This document shows positions 1-7,807 of a stretch of DNA of 64,000 nt, in pieces; within the stretch, counting starts at the first letter, position 1, and each line of letters begins with the position of its first letter. The translations under genes were made by a program, and so were the position numbers. The DNA is from Streptomyces sp. MUM 203J (GTDB taxonomy: Bacteria; Actinomycetota; Actinomycetes; Streptomycetales; Streptomycetaceae). The stretch is taken from positions 83,294 to 147,293 of the forward strand of contig NZ_JADWYO010000009.1 of assembly GCF_022414595.1 (NCBI RefSeq), given 5' to 3'. The notes under the pieces were generated by a model. The model was not told the origin of the DNA. It did no database searches and worked only from the letters and a program-made list of their open reading frames with translations.

Positions 1-855
1 AAGCAGCTGGTCCGGCCGCTTCTTGACCTTGTAGTAGAGGTCGCGGCCCCCGGTGAACCTGTCCAGGTACTGGCCCGGGGAGACCAGCGGAGCGTCCTGG
101 CAGCCGTTCAGGGAGCCCTCGACCGGCTTTCCGGTGGCGTGGTAGGTCCGCCACGCCTTGCGGAACAAGGCGCCCAGGTCGGCGGTCAGCGAGTCGGCGT
201 CGGCGGCGTCCGCATACGACCCGTCGGTCACATCGGCGATGCACTTCAGCTGCGCACGCACCGAAGCGGACGTCCGGAACCCGACGACATCCACAGCGAG
301 ATCCACACCTTGGGTCTTGAGCTCGCGGGCCACCTCGCACGGAGGCGGCGGCGCACAGGTGTCCTCACCGTCCGAGACCAGGACGATGCGGCGCTTGCCG
401 CTCGCTCCGAGGTCCTTGGCGGCTTCGCGGAGCGAGACGCCGATCGGGGTGAACCCGACTGCCTTGAAGGCCTCGATCCGCAGCTTGGCCTCGGCACGCG
501 CCGCCCGGTCCATCGGCGCAACCGGCAGGACCTGCTGTGTGTCCGCGCAGCCTTGCCGCTTGTCCTGTCCTGGATACGTGGCGCCGTAGACCCGCAGCCC
601 CAGCGGCGCCTCCTCAGGGGCGGTCTCGATGATCCGGGTGACCGCTTCCTTGGCGGCGGCGAGGCGGGTCTGGCCGCCGGCGTCGTTCTCGTTCATCGAC
701 CCCGAGAGATCGAGAACCAGGTCGATCCGGGTCGGCTCCGGTACGTCAGGTGCCGCGGGGGTAGCACTCGCCGTCGCGGCGGGCGACAGGAGGGCGCCGA
801 GTATCAGCGCGGATGCGGCAGCGAACACGCCTCGTCGGCGTGGTCTCGGGTACAT
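1..855 (-). CDS. Secreted VWA-domain protein (3' end cut by window)
   Basis: Reading down from an ATG at 855 gives 285 codons with no stop before the window edge, so the C-terminus is missing. Residues 1-31 form a signal peptide: basic MYPRPRRRG, an Ala/Leu core and an AxA-like cleavage site. A von Willebrand factor A domain follows, with the MIDAS metal-binding motif DLSGSMN, a conserved TPIGVSL segment and IVLVSDGEDTC. The DGEDTC loop and further cysteines suggest disulfides, as expected outside the cell. VWA domains of this type bind protein ligands through a bound divalent metal. The ligand is not known, and no metal chelatase or pilus gene lies next to it in this window. Confidence 0.85.
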   Translation of the reverse strand, partial: MYPRPRRRGVFAAASALILGALLSPAATASATPAAPDVPEPTRIDLVLDLSGSMNENDAGGQTRLAAAKEAVTRIIETAPEEAPLGLRVYGATYPGQDKRQGCADTQQVLPVAPMDRAARAEAKLRIEAFKAVGFTPIGVSLREAAKDLGASGKRRIVLVSDGEDTCAPPPPCEVARELKTQGVDLAVDVVGFRTSASVRAQLKCIADVTDGSYADAADADSLTADLGALFRKAWRTYHATGKPVEGSLNGCQDAPLVSPGQYLDRFTGGRDLYYKVKKRPDQLL

Positions 856-1187
856 GAAGGCGATCTCCAGGAGGTCTGTCTGCCGGCCCCCGGGCACGAG
901 TTGCCGGGAGAACGAGCCTCGGGCATGGCGGCACGCGGTCCGGGCCCGGCATGCGGGGGGACGTGCGCAGGCTCGGCCTGCGGGGCCGGTGCGGCCATGT
1001 GGTCTGAACTGCGGTGCGGTTCAGTGGTTCCACGGGTGACTGGGACTCGACCCCTTCGACGCTACACACCTGCGAATGGTTCCAAAGTCAGCCGGGCGCC
1101 CATTCCCATGCATCCGTGGTGCAGCTTGACGGACAGTCATTTCGATTGCAACTTTGTTTGCGGCGCTTCTCAGTTGGCTCGGCGCAC

Positions 1188-1343
1188 ATGTCCGTCCACT
1201 GCGGCGGCGCGTCGTTCGCCGGGCTCGGCAGCGGCGTCGCGGACGTGACGGGGGCAGGCGGTACCACCGGCGGGAACAGCTCCTCCGACGTGTCCCCGCC
1301 ACGGTGCGCACCGCCCAGCACCCCGGAGGAGACGACGCCCTAA
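1188..1343 (+). CDS. Possible small ORF or gene remnant (51 aa)
   Basis: The 856-1339 interval has no clear gene. From the ATG at 1188 to the TAA at 1341, however, the third positions are nearly all G or C, as in real Streptomyces genes, while the same frame upstream of 1188 is not G/C-biased. The product would be a Gly/Ser/Pro-rich peptide with two cysteines and no recognisable domain. It converges on the TetR gene and shares 4 bp with its end. It could be a small gene, the remnant of a degraded gene, or chance. No good ribosome binding site is visible. Confidence 0.2.
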   Translation: MSVHCGGASFAGLGSGVADVTGAGGTTGGNSSSDVSPPRCAPPSTPEETTP

Positions 1344-1951
1344 GGCCGCAGGGCCCTCAGCAGCAGGTCGGCCAGGTGGTCCGCCACCTGTCGGGGGCTG
1401 AGGGGGCCGTCCGGGCGGTACCAGGTGGACAGGTGGTGGACGGATCCGAAGTGGTAGTCCACCACCAGGTCCGCCGGGGTGGCGGTGGAGAAGACCCCGG
1501 CCCGCTGGCCCTCCTCGATCAGCGCGCGGAACCGCTCGTGGTAGCGGCGCCGTTCGGCCCGTACCTGCTTGTTCTTCTCCGGGCTCAGGTGGTGCATGGA
1601 GCGGAAGAAGATCGCCGCGTCGTCGAGATTGTCGATGGTGGTGACGACCACGTCCGCCGCGGCGTCCCGCAGGCGCTGCTCGACGGGTGCGTCGGCGTTG
1701 GCGTAGGCGTCCAGGCGCTCCTGCTGGAGGCGCAGCACGCGGGCGTAGACCTCCTGGAGGAGATCCTCCTTGGAGCCGAAGTAGTGGTAGAGGGCGCCTT
1801 TGGTCACCCCCGCGGCCTCGACGATCTCCTGGACGGAGGTGCGGTCGTAGCCCTGCTCCGCGAAGAGCCGGGTGGCGGCGGCCAGCAGCCTCCGGGGGAC
1901 GGGTGGGGTGCCGGTCGGGTCCCCGTCGGTCCCGTCCGTCGTCCTGGCCAT
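1340..1951 (-). CDS. TetR family transcriptional regulator
   Basis: A 203-residue TetR repressor. The N-terminal helix-turn-helix runs through LFAEQGYDRTSVQEIVEAAG and GALYHYFGSKEDLL, the classic TetR_N signature. The C-terminal ligand domain (about residues 75-200) is helical and resembles regulators of acyl-CoA metabolism. The ATG at 1951 puts about 20 residues before the HTH, as usual for the family; a longer reading to 2020 only adds Arg/Gly-rich sequence. It lies 84 bp downstream of the SDR gene on the same strand, so the two are probably one operon. The palindrome at 2859-2876 upstream of the SDR gene is the likely autoregulatory operator. The ligand is unknown. Confidence 0.9.
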   Translation of the reverse strand: MARTTDGTDGDPTGTPPVPRRLLAAATRLFAEQGYDRTSVQEIVEAAGVTKGALYHYFGSKEDLLQEVYARVLRLQQERLDAYANADAPVEQRLRDAAADVVVTTIDNLDDAAIFFRSMHHLSPEKNKQVRAERRRYHERFRALIEEGQRAGVFSTATPADLVVDYHFGSVHHLSTWYRPDGPLSPRQVADHLADLLLRALRP

Positions 1952-2035
1952 GCGCCGCCGCCTCTCTGCTCGCTCACCTGTGCGCCGTCCGGTCGTCGGG
2001 GCGCCGCCCGATCTTTCCACGTGGCGGCGCCTGGA

Positions 2036-2806
2036 TCACTCCCCTACGCCCTCCCATTCGCGCTGGATGCCGTTCATCCCGCCCAGCCAGCGCTCGGGGT
2101 CGGCGGCGCGCGCCCGGTAGTATCCGGCGACCTCTGGGTGCGGCAGGATCAGGAAGCGGTCCTGGGCGATGCCCTCGAACAGGGCGTCCGCGACGTCCTC
2201 GGGCTCGATCGCGGTGGGGGCCAGGACCAGTTCCCCGGCGGTTCCGGCGGCGGTGAGCATGTCCGTCCGGACGCCCTGCGGACAGATCGCGTGGACCTTC
2301 AGCCCCCGGTGGCGGTAGGTCAGGGACAGCCACTCCGCGAAGGCGTACGCGGCGTGTTTGGACGCGCTGTAGGGTGCGGCGCCCACCATGGTGAGCAGCC
2401 CGGCGGCCGACACGGTCGACACGAACCGGCCGCCGCCGCGCTCCAGCCAGCCGGGCAGGAGGGCGCGGGCTGCGCGTACATGGGCCATGACGTTGACGTC
2501 CCAGGCGGCCGACCACACCGCCTCGTCCGCGAAGGCGTCGCCGGGCGAGGCGAGCCCGGCGTTGGCGCACCATACGTCGACGGCGCCGTCGAGCACGTCC
2601 AGGACCTCCGGTACGACGGCCGAGGCGTCACCGGGGACGGCCACCGCCCGGGCGCCGATCTCCCCGGCCACGGCACGCGCGCGGTCCGCGTCCAGGTCGT
2701 TGACGACGACCCGGCTGCCCTCGGCGGCGAACCGCCGGGCGAGCGCGGCGCCGATCCCGCCGCCCGCACCGGTGACGACGACTCCCTGACCCTGGACACC
2801 GCCCAT
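2036..2806 (-). CDS. Short-chain dehydrogenase/reductase (SDR)
   Basis: A 256-residue classical SDR oxidoreductase. It shows the NAD(P)-binding glycine motif TGAGGGIG near residue 12, an Asp-containing second strand (VVNDLDADR), the NAG motif (CANAGLA), the catalytic Ser in STVSAAG and the catalytic pair YSASK. The acidic NDLD after strand 2 favours NAD(H), by general knowledge of the family. ATG 2806 is chosen because the Rossmann fold starts 8 residues in; the longer reading overlaps the divergent NamZ gene. The substrate cannot be told from sequence. It is likely cotranscribed with the TetR gene downstream and controlled from the operator at 2859. Confidence 0.9.
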   Translation of the reverse strand: MGGVQGQGVVVTGAGGGIGAALARRFAAEGSRVVVNDLDADRARAVAGEIGARAVAVPGDASAVVPEVLDVLDGAVDVWCANAGLASPGDAFADEAVWSAAWDVNVMAHVRAARALLPGWLERGGGRFVSTVSAAGLLTMVGAAPYSASKHAAYAFAEWLSLTYRHRGLKVHAICPQGVRTDMLTAAGTAGELVLAPTAIEPEDVADALFEGIAQDRFLILPHPEVAGYYRARAADPERWLGGMNGIQREWEGVGE

Positions 2807-2858
2807 CGGCGTACCGCCTTTCGAGGGGCCTCTCGGCAACGGAAACGGACCGCGCGCC

Positions 2859-2876
2859 ATACTAACCAGTCGGTAT
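2859..2876. promoter_or_regulatory. Imperfect palindrome, probable TetR operator
   Basis: ATACTAACCAGTCGGTAT is an imperfect inverted repeat (ATAC...GTAT outer arms, 6 of 9 positions symmetric). It lies 53 bp upstream of the SDR start and 40 bp upstream of the divergent NamZ gene. Size and placement fit a TetR dimer site. The inference is that the TetR gene at 1340 represses its own operon here and perhaps affects namZ as well. Confidence 0.5.
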
Positions 2877-2915
2877 GCCCGGACGGAAGGGGCCGGGGAC
2901 CTAGCGTGCGGGTTC

Positions 2916-4196
2916 ATGAGACGGACGGACGTGTCCCGCCGGGGACTGCTGACGGGTGCGGCTGCCGCCACCTGCACGGGCACCGCCACCGCGGCGTGCA
3001 CGGCCTCGCGGACGGCGCCCCTGCCGTCGGGGACCGGAGGCGGCCCCCGCGTGCGGACCGGGTTCGACCGGCTGGCGGAGGACGGGTTCCGGCTGCTGGC
3101 GGGGCAGCGGGTCGGGGTGGTCACCAACCCGACGGGGGTGGCGTCGGACGATCTTCGGCACATCGTGGACGTGCTGCACGCCGACGACCGGGTGCGGCCG
3201 GCCGCGGTGTTCGGGCCCGAGCACGGCTTCCGGGGGACGGCCCAGGCGGGCGGTTCCGAGGGGCGGTTCGACGACCCTGCGACGGGACTGCCGGTGTACG
3301 ACACGTATCTGAAGGGCGGCCGGGAACTGGCGGACGTCTTCACCGCGTCCGGGGTGGACACGGTGGTGTTCGACATCCAGGACGTGGGCGCCCGCTTCTA
3401 CACGTACATCTGGACGCTCTACGACTGCATGGACGCGGCGGCGCGGGCGGGACTGCGGTTCGTGGTGCTGGACCGGCCGAATCCGGTCGGCGGGCGGGCG
3501 GCGCGGGGGCCGGTGCTGGACCGGAGGTTCGCGTCCTTCGTGGGGCGCGAACCGGTCGCACAGGTGCACGGGATGACGGTCGCCGAGCTGGCGCGGCTGT
3601 TCAACGGGGAGTTCCTGGCGCGCCCGGTGGAGCTGGAGACGGTACGGATGACGGGATGGCGGCGCGGTGAGCGGTTCGGCGCGACGGGGCTGCCGTGGGT
3701 GCCGCCGAGCCCCAACATGCCGACGCCCGGCACGGCGCTGGTGTACGCGGGGACGTGCCTTTTCGAGGGGACGAACCTGTCGGAGGGGCGGGGCACGACA
3801 CTGCCGTTCGAACTGCTGGGCGCGGAGGGGGTGGACGGACGGTGGGCCGAGGCGGCGAACGGGCTGGGACTGCCGGGGGTGCGGTTCCGGGAGGCGTACT
3901 TCACGCCCGCCTTCTCGAAGTTCCGGGGGCGGAGGGTGGGCGGGGTGCAGCTGCATGTGACGGACCCCGAGGTGTTCGATCCGGTACGGACCGGGGTGGG
4001 CCTGCTGGTGACCGCCCGTCGGACCTGGGAGGACTTCGCGTGGCGGGCGGACGGCTGGATCGACAGACTGACCGGTTCGGCGACCGTGCGGACGCTGGTC
4101 GACGCGGGCGCCGACCCCGCCGAGGTGGTCGCCTCCTGGCAACGTGACCTGCGGGTTTTCGAGACGGTGCGGCTCCGGTATCTGATGTACCGGTGA
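2916..4196 (+). CDS. namZ: DUF1343 exo-beta-N-acetylmuramidase NamZ-like, Tat-secreted
   Basis: A 426-residue protein with a twin-arginine signal (SRRGLL followed by an alanine-rich stretch, cysteine near residue 27) and then a full-length DUF1343 domain. Hallmarks visible are GVVTNPTGV, FGPEHGFRG, the DTYLKGG segment, FDIQDVGARFYTYI, LDRPNPVGG, and SPNMPTP..YAGTCLFEGTNLSEGRGT. Members of this family (NamZ, GH171) remove terminal N-acetylmuramic acid from peptidoglycan fragments during cell-wall recycling. That role is known for the family and inferred here. It is transcribed divergently from the SDR/TetR operon. Symbol assigned by family, not by orthology test. Confidence 0.85.
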   Translation: MRRTDVSRRGLLTGAAAATCTGTATAACTASRTAPLPSGTGGGPRVRTGFDRLAEDGFRLLAGQRVGVVTNPTGVASDDLRHIVDVLHADDRVRPAAVFGPEHGFRGTAQAGGSEGRFDDPATGLPVYDTYLKGGRELADVFTASGVDTVVFDIQDVGARFYTYIWTLYDCMDAAARAGLRFVVLDRPNPVGGRAARGPVLDRRFASFVGREPVAQVHGMTVAELARLFNGEFLARPVELETVRMTGWRRGERFGATGLPWVPPSPNMPTPGTALVYAGTCLFEGTNLSEGRGTTLPFELLGAEGVDGRWAEAANGLGLPGVRFREAYFTPAFSKFRGRRVGGVQLHVTDPEVFDPVRTGVGLLVTARRTWEDFAWRADGWIDRLTGSATVRTLVDAGADPAEVVASWQRDLRVFETVRLRYLMYR

Positions 4197-4249
4197 AGGC
4201 GCAGAATGAGACGGGGGCCTGTTCGTGACGCTTTCACGTGGAGGCCGCT

Positions 4250-5023
4250 ATGACGACACCGACGACGGCTGCGGCGCACAACGCCGGTGAGACGCAACGG
4301 AGAACGCTCTGGCCGGGCGTCGCGGGGATCGCGTCCGGTGTGCTGCTGCTCGTCTCCCTGCTGGTCGTGCTCGCCGTCAGCCCGGACGTCCGGGGGCGGG
4401 AGGGACTGCGGGAGACGTTCCTGTTCTACCTCGACCAGGGCAACCTCGATCTGTCCGTCGCCATGGCGACGGTCCAGCTGGTGGCGGCGGTGCTGTTCGT
4501 GTGGTTCCTTGCGGCGCTGGCCCGGCTGGCCGGGAACCGGTCGCATCTGGTGCTCGGTTCCGGGGTGGCCTTCACCGTGCTGCTGCTGGTGGCGGCGCTC
4601 ACCGGGTCCGTCTTCGCGCTCTCCGTGAACAGCACGGAGGTGGTCCGGGTGACCCTCCCGACCACGGTGATCGCGATTCTGCTGCTGGACATGGCGTACG
4701 CGGCGTACATTGCCGCCATGGCCGTGGCGGCGGTGCTGCTGTTCACGGTGTGGCGGGTGTCGGTGACGACCGGGGCGGTCCCCGTGTGGCTGGGCTGGTT
4801 CGGGTTCGCCGTGGCCGTGGCGTCGCTCGCGGGGCCGTACACCGCCTGGCTCACCGCGCCGTTGATGGCGGTGTGGATCCTGCTGGCAGGACTGCTGCTG
4901 GTGCTGAGGCCGCCGGCGACGGCGATGGCCGAGCCACCGGGTGCGGGACCGGCTGCGGCCGGGACGCCCGGTGCGCGGGCTTCGGACGCCGGCCCTCCCC
5001 GGGGGGAGCCTCCACTGCCCTGA
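4250..5023 (+). CDS. Integral membrane protein, function unknown
   Basis: A 257-residue protein with about six hydrophobic segments: one near residues 25-45, one near 75-95, paired helices around 105-160, and two more at 165-220. A Pro/Ala/Gly-rich tail follows. GTGGAGG lies five bases before ATG 4250, which decides this start over the in-frame GTG at 4238. I do not recognise the family; the layout resembles DUF4386-like small membrane proteins, but that is a guess. An imperfect GC hairpin (CTCCCC-GG-GGGGAG at 4995-5008) sits within its last codons. Confidence 0.75.
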   Translation: MTTPTTAAAHNAGETQRRTLWPGVAGIASGVLLLVSLLVVLAVSPDVRGREGLRETFLFYLDQGNLDLSVAMATVQLVAAVLFVWFLAALARLAGNRSHLVLGSGVAFTVLLLVAALTGSVFALSVNSTEVVRVTLPTTVIAILLLDMAYAAYIAAMAVAAVLLFTVWRVSVTTGAVPVWLGWFGFAVAVASLAGPYTAWLTAPLMAVWILLAGLLLVLRPPATAMAEPPGAGPAAAGTPGARASDAGPPRGEPPLP

Positions 5024-5171
5024 AGTGCTCCGAACACCTCCGCCGCCGCTTCCGTATCTCTGATGGGGCGTCCCCGTAATGGGATCCATCCGTTTTCCGA
5101 TGGAGCCGGATGACGGTGCCCGTACGTCCATTCAGCGACGGTGGAGTACCCGCGACGGAGGTGGCGGAGTG

Positions 5172-5657
5172 ATGGCCGGTTTCCGAAGTCTCGCCAGACA
5201 GGTGCGCGATCCGCGGTGCGACCCGGCACTGCGGCGTTACTCACTGCGCAAGTGCCTTGAGCGGTTCGCCCCGTACGGGCACCGCGCGACCTGGCACCAC
5301 TTGTGCTCCCGCCACCGGTTCGGGCCGGAGGACCGGGACGCCGACCCGGCGCGGCTGGTGGCCGCGCTGGAGGAACTGGAGGAGGCGCGGGCGGTGTGGC
5401 TCGCGTACGAGCGGCGGTTCGCGGAGCGGCGCAGGCGGGAGAAGCACCTGGGGCTGCGCCGCCCGGCCGCGGTCGACGAGTGGCACCGGCGCGCGTGGGG
5501 CGGCAACGGGGTGGCCGGGTGCCTGGATCCGGGGCTGCGGCCGGCCGCGCCGCTGGGAGAGGTGCTGCGGCAGCTGATCGCCGCGCTGGAGTCGGCGCCC
5601 GGGCCGGACCGGCCGGCCGCCGGGGGCCCGGCCCCCGGGCCCCCGGTTCGCGCCTGA
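5172..5657 (+). CDS. Hypothetical protein, Arg/Glu-rich helical
   Basis: A 161-residue soluble protein with no domain I recognise. The middle (about residues 55-100) is a charged helical stretch of Glu, Arg and Ala (LEELEEARAVWLAYERR). Other notable parts are an N-terminal RYSLRKCLERFAPYGH, a WHH segment and WHRRAWGGNGVAGCLDPG. ATG 5172 follows GGAGGTGGCGGAGTG, a good ribosome binding region; an upstream ATG at 5079 lacks one. The last codons run through the hairpin at 5620-5638 and encode a Gly/Pro-rich tail. It converges on soxR. Confidence 0.65.
   Translation: MAGFRSLARQVRDPRCDPALRRYSLRKCLERFAPYGHRATWHHLCSRHRFGPEDRDADPARLVAALEELEEARAVWLAYERRFAERRRREKHLGLRRPAAVDEWHRRAWGGNGVAGCLDPGLRPAAPLGEVLRQLIAALESAPGPDRPAAGGPAPGPPVRA
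5620..5638. repeat. GC hairpin overlapping a gene end
   Basis: CCGGGGGC and GCCCCCGG form a perfect 8-bp stem with a three-base loop (CCG). The same stem with a different loop (ACC) occurs at 9705-9723, also inside the last codons of a gene. It probably acts as a terminator or as a mobile hairpin that has extended the reading frame with a Gly/Pro-rich tail. Confidence 0.6.
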
Positions 5658-5669
5658 CGGCGCTCGTCG

Positions 5670-6149
5670 TCACGCGCCGGGCCGGTCCTGCCGACGGTGT
5701 TCGGGGAGGAGACGGGAGCCGACGACGCGCTGGCCGAAGATGTCGTCCGGGTTGGACAGCACGCAGTTCTTCATGGACAGGCAGCCGCACCCGATGCAGT
5801 CGGTGAGCGTGTCCCGGAGCTTGGCCAGCTGCTCTATGCGCGCGTCGAGTTCCGCCCGCCACAGCTGGGACATCCGCGCCCAGTCCGCCCGGGTGGGGGT
5901 GCGCCCCTCGGGGAGTTCCGCAAGGGCCTCGCGGATCGTGGCGAGCGGGATGCCGACACGCTGTGCCGCGCGGATGAAGGCGACGCGGCGCAGTGTGTCC
6001 CGGCTGTAGCGGCGCTGGTTGCCACTGGTGCGGCGGCTGGAGATGAGGCCCTTGGTCTCGTAGAAGTGCAGGGCCGAGACGGCGGCTCCGCTGCGCGCGG
6101 AGAGCTGGCCGACGGTGAGCTCTTGGATCTTCTCGGGAATCTGTGGCAC
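5670..6149 (-). CDS. soxR: Redox-sensitive transcriptional activator SoxR
   Basis: A 159-residue MerR-family regulator. The N-terminal winged helix (TVGQLSARSGAAVSALHFYE, then RRYSRDTLRRVAFIRAAQ) is followed by a dimerisation helix and the [2Fe-2S] cluster motif CIGCGCLSMKNC near residues 121-132, diagnostic of SoxR. A GTG start at 6149 gives the standard N-terminus. In streptomycetes SoxR senses redox-active compounds and controls a small set of oxidoreductase and efflux genes (known for the family). It is divergent from the MaoC gene across 84 bp. I do not see a full canonical SoxR box there; the palindrome present is shared with the TetR gene instead. Confidence 0.93.
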   Translation of the reverse strand: MPQIPEKIQELTVGQLSARSGAAVSALHFYETKGLISSRRTSGNQRRYSRDTLRRVAFIRAAQRVGIPLATIREALAELPEGRTPTRADWARMSQLWRAELDARIEQLAKLRDTLTDCIGCGCLSMKNCVLSNPDDIFGQRVVGSRLLPEHRRQDRPGA

Positions 6150-6170
6150 CCCCCAGAGCCTACTGATCCG

Positions 6171-6211
6171 TTGACAGGAGCGACCCCTCGGCGCATGCTG
6201 AGCAAGCGCTT
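6171..6211 (+). promoter_or_regulatory. maoC promoter with TGAGCAAGCGCTT operator
   Basis: TTGACA at 6171-6176 and a weak -10 (CATGCT, 6194-6199) are 17 bp apart and face the MaoC gene. TGAGCAAGCGCTT at 6199-6211, extending to AGCAAGCGCTTGCA, lies at the expected transcription start. An identical 13-mer is at 7424-7436, before the TetR gene. The core resembles the CAAG-N2-CTTG type of operator recognised by some TetR regulators of acyl-CoA pathways. Confidence 0.6.
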
Positions 6212-6233
6212 GCACAGTCGAGGGAGGGCAGGG

Positions 6234-6698
6234 ATGACGCAACCCAGGGTGTTCACGTCCGCCGACGAGCTGCGGGCCGCGGTCGGGGAGCGGCTCGGCT
6301 ACAGCGACTGGCTGGAGGTGGACCAGAAGCGGATCGACCTGTTCGCGGAGGCGACCGGCGACCACCAGTGGATCCACGTGGATCCGCAGGCCGCGGCGCG
6401 GGGGCCCTTCGGCACGACGATCGCGCACGGCTACCTGACGCTGTCCCTGCTGCCCGCGCTCGTCCCGCAGCTGCTGCGGGTGGAGGGCGTGACGATGGGC
6501 CTCAACTACGGGGCGAACAAAGTGCGTTTCCCGGCTCCGGTGCCGGTGGGATCGCGGCTGCGGGCGACCGCCGCGCTGAAGGAGGTCACGGATGTGCCCG
6601 GCGGGGGCGCGCAGCTGACGCTCACGGTGACCGTGGAGCGGGAGGGCGGCGACAAGCCGGTGTGCGTGGCGGAGCCGGTGTACCGCTACGCCTTCTGA
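6234..6698 (+). CDS. MaoC family (R)-specific enoyl-CoA hydratase
   Basis: A 154-residue single hot-dog domain protein. The hydratase 2 motif is present as FAEATGDHQWIHVDPQAA...GPFGTTIAHGYLTLSLLP, containing the catalytic Asp/His pair. MGLNYGANKVRFPAPVPVGSRLR is typical of the MaoC group. It would hydrate trans-2-enoyl-CoA to the (R)-3-hydroxyacyl-CoA in the cytoplasm. GAGGGAGGGCAGGG precedes ATG 6234. Its 3' end overlaps the convergent TetR gene by 13 bp, and both have the same operator sequence in front of them, so the TetR protein probably controls it. Confidence 0.92.
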   Translation: MTQPRVFTSADELRAAVGERLGYSDWLEVDQKRIDLFAEATGDHQWIHVDPQAAARGPFGTTIAHGYLTLSLLPALVPQLLRVEGVTMGLNYGANKVRFPAPVPVGSRLRATAALKEVTDVPGGGAQLTLTVTVEREGGDKPVCVAEPVYRYAF

Positions 6699-7363
6699 CG
6701 GCCGCCTGCGGCCGCCCCCGGCTGCCGCCCGGCGCCGACCATGCGCAGCACGAGCCCGGCGTACAGCTCACCGACCTCCTCAGGGGTACGGCGGCCCCGT
6801 ACGTTGAACCAGCGGGCCACATCGATGCAGAGCGACAGCACGGCGACGGCGGTGCCGCGGACGTCGTCGACGTCGAACTCGCCTGCCGCGATGCCCTCCT
6901 CGACGATGCGCCGGACCACCGCGTCGCTCTGGCGGCGCAGCGCCACGATCTCGTCGCGGTGCTCGGGGCGCAGCGCGTCGAGTTCGTACTGGACGACGCG
7001 GGCGGTGGCGTACCGTCCGGCGTGCCAGCGGACGAAGGACCGTACGGCGCCGGCCAGCCGCTCGGCGGCGGTGCCGGGTCCGGCGGCGGCACTCTCCAGG
7101 ATCTCCAGGGCCTTGGTGTGGCCGATGCTGCTGATCCGGTGGAGCAGCTCTTCCTTGGTCTTGTAGTGGATGTAGAGCGCGGCGGGGCTCATTCCGGCGC
7201 GGCCGGCGATGTCCCGGGTGGTGGTGGCGTGGTAGCCGCGCTCCGCGAACGCCTCGACGGCGGCCACGAGCAGCCGCCGGGCCGCCTCCGGGGCGACCTC
7301 GCCCCACGGCGCGTCGTCACCGCCGTCGGCTGCGTTGCCCGCCGTGTCCTCCGCCGTGCTCAT
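6686..7363 (-). CDS. TetR family regulator, KstR2-like
   Basis: A 225-residue TetR repressor with a 25-residue acidic N-terminal extension before the HTH (AVEAFAERGYHATTTRDIAG, then LYIHYKTKEELL). The C-terminal domain has the DVDDVRGTAVAVLSLCIDVARWF pattern seen in TetR_C_33/KstR2-type proteins that bind CoA thioesters of steroid or fatty acid breakdown. ATG 7363 has AAGGGGCG before it. TGAGCAAGCGCTT 61 bp upstream (7424-7436) matches the site in the maoC promoter, implying autoregulation plus control of maoC. The ligand is inferred only from family resemblance. Confidence 0.88.
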   Translation of the reverse strand: MSTAEDTAGNAADGGDDAPWGEVAPEAARRLLVAAVEAFAERGYHATTTRDIAGRAGMSPAALYIHYKTKEELLHRISSIGHTKALEILESAAAGPGTAAERLAGAVRSFVRWHAGRYATARVVQYELDALRPEHRDEIVALRRQSDAVVRRIVEEGIAAGEFDVDDVRGTAVAVLSLCIDVARWFNVRGRRTPEEVGELYAGLVLRMVGAGRQPGAAAGGRQKA

Positions 7364-7423
7364 CGTTCGCCCCTTCCCGCGATACGGGCCCGCACTGCGG
7401 GCCCGAACACCATACCGCGATGG

Positions 7424-7436
7424 TGAGCAAGCGCTT
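7424..7436. promoter_or_regulatory. Second copy of the TGAGCAAGCGCTT operator
   Basis: Identical over 13 bases to 6199-6211. It lies upstream of the TetR gene and overlaps the stop codon of the yiaA-like gene by two bases. The right arm is weaker here (CTTAGA rather than CTTGCA), so it may be the lower-affinity autoregulatory site. Confidence 0.55.
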
Positions 7437-7722
7437 AGAGCTTCTGGAACGGGTCGTGCTCGGCCAGCAGCTTCTCCAGCCGGGCCTGGTCGACACGGCT
7501 GACGATCTGCCCGGCCTCCTGCCGGTCGCGGACGACCTTGGCGAGGGTGAAGGCGGAGGTCGTGAGGTAGAGCACGGCGATGCCGAGGAAGGCACGGACC
7601 CAGATGTCGGCCTCCAGGTTGACGACGCCGAGCGTGACGGCCCCGAGGGCGACGGCGAAGGAGGCGACGGCCTGACCGTAGTAGGCGGCGGTGTTCTTGT
7701 TCTTGAGCGGCGTGTCGGACAT
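7435..7722 (-). CDS. YiaA/YiaB family small membrane protein
   Basis: A 95-residue protein with two transmembrane helices (about residues 15-35 and 42-62), joined by a short NLEADIWVRAF turn, matching the YiaAB two-helix domain. The C-terminal third is a charged cytoplasmic helix (VVRDRQEAGQIVSRVDQARLEKLL). ATG 7722 (MSDTPLKNKNTAAYYGQA) is the conserved family start. The function of the family is unknown. It lies upstream of the TetR gene on the same strand, but an operator separates them, so cotranscription is uncertain. Confidence 0.82.
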   Translation of the reverse strand: MSDTPLKNKNTAAYYGQAVASFAVALGAVTLGVVNLEADIWVRAFLGIAVLYLTTSAFTLAKVVRDRQEAGQIVSRVDQARLEKLLAEHDPFQKL

Positions 7723-7807
7723 GACCCCAGCCTGCGGCCCGTGTGACCCTCCGCACATCCGTCGCGCTACTCAGATTCCGTACTCAGGGAGGCCGGGCGG
7801 CATGGCC

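Noticed and set aside
6150..6233. Canonical SoxR box in the soxR-maoC gap
   Set aside because: The palindrome there is AGCAAGCGCTTGCA, which matches the site near the TetR gene rather than the known streptomycete SoxR box.
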